Program-made: the position numbers and the translations under genes
NCBI GenBank assembly: GCA_041745295.1
Contig: JBGTJE010000078.1
Location: forward strand, 30,120 to 94,119
Origin: JANMEB01 sp041745295
Lineage (GTDB): Bacteria > Planctomycetota > Planctomycetia > Pirellulales > Pirellulaceae
Length of the DNA stretch: 64,000 nt
Reading direction: 5' to 3'
Part shown: in pieces, positions 22,763 to 30,755 of the stretch
How the letters are laid out: every line of letters begins with the position of its first letter
Numbering within the stretch: position 1 is the stretch's first letter
Notes under the pieces: generated by a model
The model's input: the letters and a program-made list of their open reading frames with translations, nothing else
Database searches by the model: none
What the model was told of the DNA's origin: nothing

Positions 22763-24115
22763 CTACAATATCAACAAGGCAATATTCATGTAAATCATGA
22801 TTCCCAAGACGTCGGAGATGCCTGCGACAAAGGGATTGCTCATCAACGCCGGATCGAAACCCAACCGATGAAACAGGAGCGGTAGCATGGAGCCAATCAA
22901 AGTCCCAGCGGTTACGACCAGCGTGAGGGTAATTGGTACGACCATCGCCTCGAGGGGACCGGGCGAATTACCGAACAACTGGGCCACGATCAGGCCGAGC
23001 GTTCCCAAGAACAATCCGAGCAGTCCGCCGACAAACAACTCACGGTAGGCCACTCGCAACCAATCCTTTCGCGTGATGTGTCCGCGCGTGAGGGCGGTGA
23101 TCACCAACGTCGACGACTGACTCCCCGAATTTCCGCCGCTGCTTATGATTAATGGCAGAAATGGAATCAACCAACTCCATTTGGCCAATTGCGATCCATA
23201 ACCTTGCAATGCGACTGCGGTCAACAATCCACAAAAAAATAAAATGCACAACCAAATTCCTCGCTTCCAACTCATGATGAGCCAATGCGTGCCGAGATAA
23301 CTGTCCCGGAGAGGCTCGACGGCGCCAATTCGTTGCACATCTTCAGAGGCCTCGCGTTGGACGACGTCGATGACGTCGTCGTGCGTAATGATTCCCAGCA
23401 TGTGGTGTTCGTGATCGACGACGGGAATCGCCAACAAGTCCAAGCGAGCGACGCGATTGGCCACCACTTCTTGGTCCTCCATGGCCTCCACCGTAACCAT
23501 TTTGGTTTCCATCAATTCGCTCATCGGCGTATTGGGGTGGCGCATTGCCGATACCAATTGCCGGGTGGACACAACGCCCCGTAAATGTTGTTCCGCGTCA
23601 ACGACATACAAATAGTAGATCGTCTCAAATTGTTCCGCTTGGCGGCTGAGTTCGTCGAGAGCCTCCCGGACGGTTAGCGATTCGCTGAGCCGCACCACGT
23701 TGATGCTCATCATCGCGCCGGCAGTCCCCTCGGGATATTGGCTCAAGCGTTGGATTTCGCGGCGCTCAGCGGCCGGGATTCGGCTGAGCAAGTCGCCCTG
23801 AATTTCGTGACTAAGTCGCTGCATCAAGTCGACTCGGTCGTCCGAAGCCAACTTGGAGATCAGCCGCGCTATCGCGTCCCGGTCCTGGCTTTCGCAAATC
23901 TCGACTTGCCGTTCGGGTGTCAGATAGATGAAAATCTGCACGCGCGAATCTTCGTCCGCGTATTGCAAAACTCGCCAAGATTCCTCCGCCTCCAGCCCTT
24001 CCATGAACTCGGCGGTCCGCGCCGGATGCAGCGCGGTGCAGAATTCGCGCAGCTCGACGACGTTGTCGGACGCCAACATTTCGCGAAGTTCCGGCAAGTA
24101 AAGCGTATTAATCAT
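22763..24115 (-). CDS. mgtE: Magnesium transporter MgtE
   Basis: The product is 450 residues. The N-terminal helical MgtE-N domain runs to about 130 (RLSHEIQGDLLSRIPAAERREI). Two CBS domains follow, with VVSTRQLVSAM near 192 and MLGIITHDDVIDVVQREA near 255. The C-terminal part has five membrane helices from about 285, including LPLIISSGGNSGSQSSTLV, the conserved pore segment. MgtE is a Mg2+-gated Mg2+ channel in which the cytoplasmic domains close the pore at high magnesium. The start at 24115 lies 7 bases beyond the ispG stop, so the two are one transcript. The link between isoprenoid synthesis and Mg2+ is probably only positional. Confidence 0.93.
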   Translation of the reverse strand: MINTLYLPELREMLASDNVVELREFCTALHPARTAEFMEGLEAEESWRVLQYADEDSRVQIFIYLTPERQVEICESQDRDAIARLISKLASDDRVDLMQRLSHEIQGDLLSRIPAAERREIQRLSQYPEGTAGAMMSINVVRLSESLTVREALDELSRQAEQFETIYYLYVVDAEQHLRGVVSTRQLVSAMRHPNTPMSELMETKMVTVEAMEDQEVVANRVARLDLLAIPVVDHEHHMLGIITHDDVIDVVQREASEDVQRIGAVEPLRDSYLGTHWLIMSWKRGIWLCILFFCGLLTAVALQGYGSQLAKWSWLIPFLPLIISSGGNSGSQSSTLVITALTRGHITRKDWLRVAYRELFVGGLLGLFLGTLGLIVAQLFGNSPGPLEAMVVPITLTLVVTAGTLIGSMLPLLFHRLGFDPALMSNPFVAGISDVLGIMIYMNIALLIL

Positions 24116-24122
24116 GCCCGGC

Positions 24123-25268
24123 CTACACGCGCACACGCCGCGCGACCAATTCATCGAGTTCACTCTTCAGCCGCGAGAGTACATCGTCGTAAGCGAAAGC
24201 GCCCAAATGAAGCGTCCCTCGCTTGAGGTTGACGTAATTGGGCCCGCACCACAAACCAAGGTCTGCATCATCGGTTTCGCCGGGACCATTCACGCGACAG
24301 CCCATCACAGCGATTGTGATCGCATATTCCTCGGCAAATCGCGACATCTCGCGAACTTGTTGCGCCAATTCGACAAACGCCTCGTTTTCCACGCGCGAAC
24401 AACTCGGACAAGAAATGATATTGAGTCGATCCGTTCGGTAATCGACCACCGACCGGACCCGACCATGATAGATGTCATCGATGATTTGTCGGGCCGCCCG
24501 GATTTCCTCCCCCTTTTGCTCATTGGGCACAGTCAGGCTGACGCGCACGGTGTCGCCAATCCCTTGAGCAATAAGTTGCTCAAAGGCAATTCGAGTCTTG
24601 ATGATTCCGTCGGGTGGAAGTCCCGCCTCGGTTACACCCAAATGCAGCGGAACTTCCGGACGCAAGGCAGCAAATCGCCGATTGAGCTCGATTACTTTCT
24701 TCGGATCCGAGTCCTTGAGCGAAACACAATAACGGTGAAACCCAACGTCGTCCAATTGCCGACAATGATCGGTTGCGCTGTCGATCATCGGCGAGAAAGA
24801 GTCGTCCGCCGCGTATCGCCCCTTTTGCTCGGGATCGACGCTGCCACAATTGACCCCGACCCGAATTGCACAATCGTGATCTCGAGCCACGTTGGCGATA
24901 AACGTAACCTTTTCCCGCCAATCCTTGTGCTGCTCGTGATGGTACAGGTGACCCGGGTTGTACCGCAATTTGTCGACGTGCGGTGCGACGGACTCCGCCA
25001 AGCGATAGCTTTCCTGCAAGTCCACCGCCAAATTCGCGGAAGTTTGCGCGCGAATTTCGGCCAGAGCCAAGGCGTCCTTTTTGCTGTCGACCGCGATCCG
25101 CACGATGTCGGCCCCCGCGTCTTGCATCAATTGAACGAGTCGAACCGTCGCATCGACGTCGTGCGTTGGCGTGGCCGTCATGGATTGAACCGCGATTGGA
25201 AAGTCGCTACCGATCGAGGTCCGACCGATCCGTACTGCCCGCGTCGTATTTCGCTTTATTTCAACCAA
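24123..25268 (-). CDS. ispG: 4-hydroxy-3-methylbut-2-enyl-diphosphate synthase (IspG)
   Basis: The product is 381 residues, a normal length for the two-domain bacterial form. The TIM-barrel part has VQSMTATPT, KLRYNPGHL and IRVGVNCGSV. The C-terminal domain carries the [4Fe-4S] cysteines C287, C290 (SCPSCSR) and C324 (MGCRVNGPGE), with the conserved Glu331 as fourth ligand. It makes HMBPP in the MEP isoprenoid pathway, so this organism uses the non-mevalonate route. The start must be TTG at 25268; no ATG or GTG fits the family's N-terminus, and a GGGTGGGA sits just upstream. mgtE follows in the same unit. Confidence 0.95.
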   Translation of the reverse strand: MVEIKRNTTRAVRIGRTSIGSDFPIAVQSMTATPTHDVDATVRLVQLMQDAGADIVRIAVDSKKDALALAEIRAQTSANLAVDLQESYRLAESVAPHVDKLRYNPGHLYHHEQHKDWREKVTFIANVARDHDCAIRVGVNCGSVDPEQKGRYAADDSFSPMIDSATDHCRQLDDVGFHRYCVSLKDSDPKKVIELNRRFAALRPEVPLHLGVTEAGLPPDGIIKTRIAFEQLIAQGIGDTVRVSLTVPNEQKGEEIRAARQIIDDIYHGRVRSVVDYRTDRLNIISCPSCSRVENEAFVELAQQVREMSRFAEEYAITIAVMGCRVNGPGETDDADLGLWCGPNYVNLKRGTLHLGAFAYDDVLSRLKSELDELVARRVRV

Positions 25269-25297
25269 GTCCCACCCAAGATAATCAACAGAATTTC

Positions 25298-25433
25298 ACC
25301 ACGGATTGCACGGATTACACGGATCGGAAATGAGTACAGATTGCAAATCAGTCTTGAGCATTACTTTCCCACACTGACAATCCCCAATTAACCATATCTC
25401 TTACTTATCCGCGTCATCCGTGAAATCCGTGGT
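25298..25433. repeat. Inverted pair of CCACGGATT-type repeats
   Basis: The left unit at 25298-25324 starts ACCACGGATTGCACGGATTA. The right unit at 25407-25433 is its reverse complement at 24 of 27 positions. The pair lies in the divergent spacer between ispG and trmL. The motif, with short repeats of CACGGATT, is one I have seen as a recurring intergenic element in many environmental bacterial genomes (recalled, not checked). Confidence 0.6.
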
Positions 25434-25540
25434 CGAATTTCCTTGTCCTGAAAAACGTTTTGCCATCGCAAGCCATTGTCAGTCGAAGTCGAGCACCTGA
25501 CAATGGCGAGTTTTAGTATTCGTCATCGCCGTGGCTTGTC

Positions 25541-26023
25541 GTGAGTTATCTCCCTCGGTTCCATGTCGTGTTGTACCAGCCGGAAATTCCGCCGAACACA
25601 GGGGCCGTCGGCCGGACGTGCGTAGCGCTTGCCGCTAAACTGTGGCTCGTGCGGCCCCTCGGGTTTCGCGTCGATGAGGCGACATTGCGGCGTGCGGGCT
25701 TGGATTATTGGCAGTACTTGCAATGGAAGGCCGTCGACAATTGGGCCCATTTGTTGCGCGAATTGCCAGAAACCAGGTTTTGGTACTTTTCCAAGACCGC
25801 TGAGCGATCGTTCACGAGTGCGGCGTTTTGCCTCAACGACGCATTGGTCTTTGGCAGCGAAACGAACGGCTTGCCGCCGACGCTGTGGAACCAGTCTCCC
25901 CAACAATCGCTGCGGATTCCGACAAGCCGTTGGGTCCGGAGCTTAAATCTCTCATGCGCTGTCGCGGTCGCCGGTTACGAACTCGATCGCCAAATCCATG
26001 CTAAAACTGCCTCAACTGAATAA
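25541..26023 (+). CDS. trmL: tRNA (cytidine/uridine-2'-O-)-methyltransferase TrmL
   Basis: The product is 160 residues, a short SPOUT methyltransferase. Visible motifs are FHVVLYQPEIPPNTGAVGRTC (about 7-27), LWLVRPLGFRVDEATLRRAGLDY (34-56), LVFGSETNGLP near 107 and the C-terminal SLNLSCAVAVAGYE, which is the knotted SAM site. TrmL methylates the wobble base of tRNA-Leu. The GTG at 25541 fits the family start. The helicase gene begins 26 bases before this gene ends, in a different frame, so the two are translated from one message. Confidence 0.9.
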   Translation: MSYLPRFHVVLYQPEIPPNTGAVGRTCVALAAKLWLVRPLGFRVDEATLRRAGLDYWQYLQWKAVDNWAHLLRELPETRFWYFSKTAERSFTSAAFCLNDALVFGSETNGLPPTLWNQSPQQSLRIPTSRWVRSLNLSCAVAVAGYELDRQIHAKTASTE

Positions 26024-28067
26024 ATCGCAACGCGAAGCGGTCGAGACGCTGGCCGGTCCGCTGCTGGTCTTAGCAGGTGCCGGAACCGGCAAGACTCGCG
26101 TCATCACCTTTCGCATTGCGAACCTCATTCGGCATGGGACCAAGCCGGAGCGGATCCTGGCGGTGACGTTTACCAAAAAGGCGGCCCGCGAAATGCAGCA
26201 GCGAGTCGTCAAACTTCTCGGCAAACGGGAGACTGCGTTTCCACTGGTTTGCACTTTTCATTCGTTGTGCGTCCGCATTTTGCGGCGGAACATCGAAGCG
26301 CTGGGCTTTCCCCGCAAGTTTCTCATCTTGGATCGTGGGGACCAAGAAAGTCACGCCCGCTCGGCGCTACGCGAAATCCGCGCCGCCGACCAGGTTCTTT
26401 CTCCCAACGACTTGCAATGGATGATCACCCGCTGGAAGTCCCACGGTATTTCGCCGCGGCAAGCCGAACGGGAGGCACCATCCGACAAGCATAAACTAGG
26501 GGCCATCGCCTTTCACCGATACAACGAACTTCTCAAGCAAGCGGGCGCACTCGATTTCGACGACCTGCTGCTCTTCACCGAGCGGCTATTTCGCGAACAC
26601 AGTCAAAAACTCGTGGTCGAAGCCAAACTTTGGGATCACCTGTTGATCGACGAATATCAAGACACCAACGGGGAACAATACAAGATTGTGCAGCGCTTGG
26701 CCGAGCGGCATCGCAATTTATGCGTCGTCGGGGACGACGATCAATCGATCTATGGCTGGCGCGGCGCCCAGATCCAGCACATTCTAAACTTTCGCAACGA
26801 TTGGCCGGATGCGAAGGTCGTTCGCCTCGAGGACAACTATCGATCGACGAGAGAGATTTTGGATCTGGCCAATCGTTTGATCGTCCACAATCGGCAACGA
26901 CACTCTAAACAACTGCAAGCCGTTCGTTCCGGCGGCCCGCCGCCGCGCGTGTTGCAAATGGCTGACGAAACGAAAGAAGCCGCCGACATCGTGCGGCAAA
27001 TTCACGCCATATTACAGCGGCCTGAAACTCAACCTAGCGATATCGCCATCTTGTTTCGCACGAACGAACAACCCCGTCCCTTCGAAACGGAACTTCGCAA
27101 AGTTGGCATGCCCTACGTCCTGGTGGGTGGGCAATCGTTTTTTGACCGCAAGGAAGTCAAAGATGTCTTGGCGTATTTTCGCTTGATCGACAACCCGCAC
27201 AATGAACTTGCCGCACGGCGGATTATCAACACGCCGCCGCGCGGAATCGGCAAGTCGACGGTGGCACGCGTCGCCGAGGTCGCGCTTCAGCAGCCGACAA
27301 CTTTTTGGGACGCATTGCGTCAGCCTCATCCGGAATTGACGCCGGCCGCAACGCAAGGGATCGCCGCACTCGTTGCCCTGGTCGAGCGGGCTCGCGCCGA
27401 ACTCGAGCGTCGGCCCAATCTTGTGAACTGGGCAACCGGACTGATCACCACGCTCAAATATCGGGCCGAGATTGATCGGCAATACACCGAGCCGGAAGAG
27501 CGTGCGTCGCGCTGGGCTTCAGTCGAACAGGTCATCAACGCGTTGGGACAATACTCTGCCGAACAAGGAACTGCGGGGACGATCGCCGATTTCCTGGATC
27601 AAATTACCATCGGCGATCGAGATTTTGAGAACGACAAAGAGAAGCAGCTTTCCCGAAACGCCGTCATGCTCATGACCTTGCACAGCGCCAAGGGATTAGA
27701 GTTTCCTTACATCTTCATGGTCGGGATGGAGGAAGGGATTCTACCGCATCAGCGGAGCATTGAATCGGGCTCGGACTCCGTGGAGGAAGAGCGGCGGCTT
27801 TGCTACGTTGGCGTAACGCGTGCTCAGGAACAGCTGACGCTTTCGCTGGCGCTGTCGCGGATGAAATGGGGCAAGTCGCGCGATTCGCGGCCGAGTCGAT
27901 TTCTCTACGAGCTGACCGATCAAACCGGCAACCCAAACTACGTTTGCGTGCAGGATCGCGGCTCCAACGGCGATTCAGTCTCGCCACTATCGCGTCGGGC
28001 AGTCCCGCCAAAGGCTCATGTTCCTATCGCAAAGGTCGCGCAAAAACGCGCCTCCCGCAAAAAATAA
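25998..28067 (+). CDS. UvrD/Rep/PcrA-type ATP-dependent DNA helicase
   Basis: The product is 689 residues with the complete superfamily 1A motif set: Walker A GAGTGKTR near 27-34, Ia VTFTKKAAREM, Walker B LLIDEYQDTN, III VVGDDDQSIYGWRGAQ, motif IV-like NYRSTREILD, V LMTLHSAKGLEFP and VI LCYVGVTRAQEQLTL. It unwinds duplex DNA 3' to 5' in repair or fork restart. Length and overall order fit PcrA/UvrD or Rep; I do not separate them. It overlaps trmL by 26 bases. The C-terminus is shorter than that of E. coli UvrD and ends in a basic tail. Confidence 0.92.
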   Translation: MLKLPQLNKSQREAVETLAGPLLVLAGAGTGKTRVITFRIANLIRHGTKPERILAVTFTKKAAREMQQRVVKLLGKRETAFPLVCTFHSLCVRILRRNIEALGFPRKFLILDRGDQESHARSALREIRAADQVLSPNDLQWMITRWKSHGISPRQAEREAPSDKHKLGAIAFHRYNELLKQAGALDFDDLLLFTERLFREHSQKLVVEAKLWDHLLIDEYQDTNGEQYKIVQRLAERHRNLCVVGDDDQSIYGWRGAQIQHILNFRNDWPDAKVVRLEDNYRSTREILDLANRLIVHNRQRHSKQLQAVRSGGPPPRVLQMADETKEAADIVRQIHAILQRPETQPSDIAILFRTNEQPRPFETELRKVGMPYVLVGGQSFFDRKEVKDVLAYFRLIDNPHNELAARRIINTPPRGIGKSTVARVAEVALQQPTTFWDALRQPHPELTPAATQGIAALVALVERARAELERRPNLVNWATGLITTLKYRAEIDRQYTEPEERASRWASVEQVINALGQYSAEQGTAGTIADFLDQITIGDRDFENDKEKQLSRNAVMLMTLHSAKGLEFPYIFMVGMEEGILPHQRSIESGSDSVEEERRLCYVGVTRAQEQLTLSLALSRMKWGKSRDSRPSRFLYELTDQTGNPNYVCVQDRGSNGDSVSPLSRRAVPPKAHVPIAKVAQKRASRKK

Positions 28068-28104
28068 CTCGAGCAATCGAATCCTGTCGCATTTCGAATT
28101 TTGA

Positions 28105-28277
28105 TGTAGGGTGGGACTAGCATGCGAAGGCTATCAGCGAGTTGGAACATTCGTTCCGCGATTGCCAACCAAAACGTAGTTTCGCGGCAAGTACTCGCAT
28201 GCGAGTCCCACCATTGCGGCCCAATTCAAAACGACGCGGTAACATTGGTGGGACTCGAAGACTTGTCCCACCCTACA
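28105..28277. repeat. Nested inverted repeats with GGTGGGAC arms
   Basis: The outer arms TGTAGGGTGGGAC (28105-28117) and GTCCCACCCTACA (28265-28277) match perfectly. The inner arms CGAGTCCCACC (28202-28212) and GGTGGGACTCG (28247-28257) also match perfectly. The whole can fold as a long stem with an inner stem. It fills most of the gap between the helicase and the TMEM175-like gene. Confidence 0.65.
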
Positions 28278-28326
28278 AGAACTGCCCGCTCGGACCCGGC
28301 GGGAACTTCAGCCAGGGGCAATTGTT

Positions 28327-28929
28327 ATGAAAACCAATCGACTAGAAGCGTTCAGCGATGGAGTCATTGCGATCATCATTACGATCATGGTCTTGGAATT
28401 GAGAGTGCCTCATGAACCGACGTTGCAATCGCTTTGGGACGTCACCCCGCAGTTCCTGAGTTACCTTTTGAGCTTCGCGATGGTCGCAATCTATTGGGTG
28501 AACCATCACCATCTCTTGCATCTTGTGCATATGGTCGATCGACCGATCATGTGGGCCAACATGCTGGTGCTGTTTAGTTTGTCGCTGATGCCATTTGTGA
28601 CGGCCCATCTTGGGCAGAGTCACGCGGCTCCGTATTCCGTAACCGCTTATGGAATTGTCTCACTCGCGGGAGCGCTATCGTATTACTTGTTGCGACATTG
28701 CATTGCCCACCATCATCGTGATAACCCATCGATGTGTGCTTTGCTCGATCGTATGCAGCGCAAGAATCTGATTGCCGTTGGCATCTATTGCGCATCGATC
28801 GCGGCGTCGTTTGTGTGGGTCCCCGCGGCTCTAGCTCTCGTGGTGCTCCCCGCCGCGATGTACTTCCTGCCCGAGCGTCACAACGCGGAAATAGAAAACG
28901 CGGTTCACCGCCCGCATTCCCAGCATTGA
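28327..28929 (+). CDS. TMEM175-family integral membrane protein (putative K+ channel)
   Basis: The product is 200 residues, one domain of about six membrane helices. It opens MKTNRLEAFSDGVIAIIITIM, which contains the family signature (R-x3-FSDG...I) of TMEM175 proteins (formerly DUF1211). Bacterial members are tetrameric potassium channels lacking the usual selectivity filter. The HHHLLH loop near 60-65 is typical of bacterial family members. The tail is short and hydrophilic. It lies downstream of a nested inverted repeat and converges on the amidase gene. No operon partner is seen. Confidence 0.82.
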   Translation: MKTNRLEAFSDGVIAIIITIMVLELRVPHEPTLQSLWDVTPQFLSYLLSFAMVAIYWVNHHHLLHLVHMVDRPIMWANMLVLFSLSLMPFVTAHLGQSHAAPYSVTAYGIVSLAGALSYYLLRHCIAHHHRDNPSMCALLDRMQRKNLIAVGIYCASIAASFVWVPAALALVVLPAAMYFLPERHNAEIENAVHRPHSQH

Positions 28930-29069
28930 CCTCGGCAACAGAAAAGCGCGCAAGCGAAGGGACACCGACAATAATGTAGCGTTCAATGTTGAGCCACACA
29001 GAAAATTGGCTGGACTCGCAGACTCGTCCCGCACCACAAATGCTGGTCCTATCGTACCTATGATGCGGC

Positions 29070-30722
29070 CTATAACGTTGCCGTCGTTAAATACTGCGGC
29101 GGCTTGCGGAATTTGGTGGCTTGCTCGAACGCAAACGCCAGTTTGATGAGTGTCGGCTCGGACCAAGCGCGCCCGAAAAACGAAAGCCCAAGGGGCAATC
29201 CGAATATGAATCCGCCGGGGACCGTAATGCTGGGATAACCCGAGACCGCCGCCGCACTGGTGCTGCCCCCCAGCCAATGATCACCGTTGACCAAGTCGGT
29301 CATACAAGCGGGACCCATCGTCGGTGCGACGATTGCATCGAGCTGATGCTTGTCCATGACGGCGTCGATCCCTTCGGTTCGCGTAAGCCGCCGGCACTTC
29401 GCCAGTGCCTCGACATACGCAAAATCCGTCAGTGGACCCTTCTCCTGAGCTTTTTCGAAAAAGTCTTGGCCGAAATACGGCATCTCTTGAGACGGATTCG
29501 CTTTGTTGAACTCGATCAAGTCCTTGAGCGATTTCATCGGTGCCTTGGGGCCAAGCCAGGCAAGGTAGGCGGCCATATCGGCTTTCAACTCGTATTCAAA
29601 CACGGTCGTCTCCGCGCTGCCGGCTTGATCGATAATCTTGAGGTCTTCCGTATCGATCAAGGTTGCTCCGGCTTGCTTCAGCGCGTCTAGCGCCGCAGTC
29701 ATCACGGCTTCGACGCCGTCGTGAAAATCAAAATGGTTTCTAGCGACGCCGATTTTAGCTCCGTTAAGTCCCTGAGGATCGAGAAACTTGGTGTAATCGG
29801 CGTGAGCGTCGTCCATGCTTGTATTGGTGATTTCGTCAGTTGGGTCGATGCCGGCCAATATGCCCAAAAATATCGCCGCGTCCCGCACGGTTCGCGCCAT
29901 CGGCCCGGCAGTGTCTTGCGAGTGCGAAATCGGAATAATCCCGGTTCGACTAACCAAGCCCACTGTTGGTTTGATCCCGACGATCCCGCAAACCGCCGAT
30001 GGACAGACGATCGAGCCATCCGTTTCCGTACCCACGGCGACCGCACAAAGACTCGCAGCGACTGCGACACCCGAGCCCGAGCTGGAGCCGCACGGATTCC
30101 GATCCAGGGCATACGGATTGCGTGTCTGTCCGCCGCGACCGCTCCACCCGCTGGTCGAGTACTTGCTGCGGATATTGGCCCATTCGCTCAGATTGGTCTT
30201 ACCCAGAATGACCGCGCCGGCTTTGCGCAATTGCTTAGCAACGAATGAGTCGTCGAGCGGCTTTGCGTCGACCAAGGCCAGCGATCCAGCCGTCGTTGCC
30301 ATCCGGTCGGCGGTCGCGATATTGTCTTTGATCAATACTGGGATGCCGTGCAGCGGCCCGCGCGGCCCCTTGGCCTTCCGCTCCGCGTCCAACTCGTCGG
30401 CAATGCCAAGGGCATCGGGATTGACTTCAATGACGCTCTTGAGCAAAGGTCCCTGTTGGTCGATCGCGTCGATTTGCGACAAGTATTTTTCCGACAGCGA
30501 CCGCGCCGTCTCGCGGCTGGCTTGCATTGCGGCACTCAAGTCGTCGAGTGAAAGTTCGGAGAGTTCAAACGAATTTGTGGCCGGGCTACTCGTCGCTGTC
30601 GATTGCCGCGTCGCGTCTTGTGCCCTAGCGTTCCGCGCGGCAACCGCCACGCCCCCCGCGACTCCCGCCGCCAGAAACCCCCGCCGACTCGGAAGATTTG
30701 GATTGGTGGAGTAGTTTGACAT
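29070..30722 (-). CDS. Tat-exported amidase (amidase-signature family)
   Basis: The product is 550 residues. A Tat signal (SRRGFLAAG, twin Arg at 13-14, hydrophobic run to about 30, likely cleavage after ARA near 34) is followed by an amidase-signature domain. The Ser-Ser-Lys triad is visible: K132 in IPVLIKDNIAT, the Ser-rich loop CGSSSGSGVA near 211-220 (cis-Ser), and the nucleophile S237 in GTETDGSIVC. Such enzymes hydrolyse amide bonds in varied substrates; the substrate here is unknown. Export suggests a cell-wall, peptide or environmental amide substrate. The gene starts 33 bases after the macroglobulin stop, so it is probably co-transcribed. Its leader contains a CCACGGATT motif like the repeats upstream of ispG. 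Confidence 0.85.
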   Translation of the reverse strand: MSNYSTNPNLPSRRGFLAAGVAGGVAVAARNARAQDATRQSTATSSPATNSFELSELSLDDLSAAMQASRETARSLSEKYLSQIDAIDQQGPLLKSVIEVNPDALGIADELDAERKAKGPRGPLHGIPVLIKDNIATADRMATTAGSLALVDAKPLDDSFVAKQLRKAGAVILGKTNLSEWANIRSKYSTSGWSGRGGQTRNPYALDRNPCGSSSGSGVAVAASLCAVAVGTETDGSIVCPSAVCGIVGIKPTVGLVSRTGIIPISHSQDTAGPMARTVRDAAIFLGILAGIDPTDEITNTSMDDAHADYTKFLDPQGLNGAKIGVARNHFDFHDGVEAVMTAALDALKQAGATLIDTEDLKIIDQAGSAETTVFEYELKADMAAYLAWLGPKAPMKSLKDLIEFNKANPSQEMPYFGQDFFEKAQEKGPLTDFAYVEALAKCRRLTRTEGIDAVMDKHQLDAIVAPTMGPACMTDLVNGDHWLGGSTSAAAVSGYPSITVPGGFIFGLPLGLSFFGRAWSEPTLIKLAFAFEQATKFRKPPQYLTTATL

Positions 30723-30755
30723 AAAGAAATCCGTGGTTTATTCCTTCTGCTTTTC

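Noticed and set aside
24114..25391. 425-residue open frame on the plus strand
   Set aside because: Antisense to ispG, whose conserved residues are clear on the other strand.
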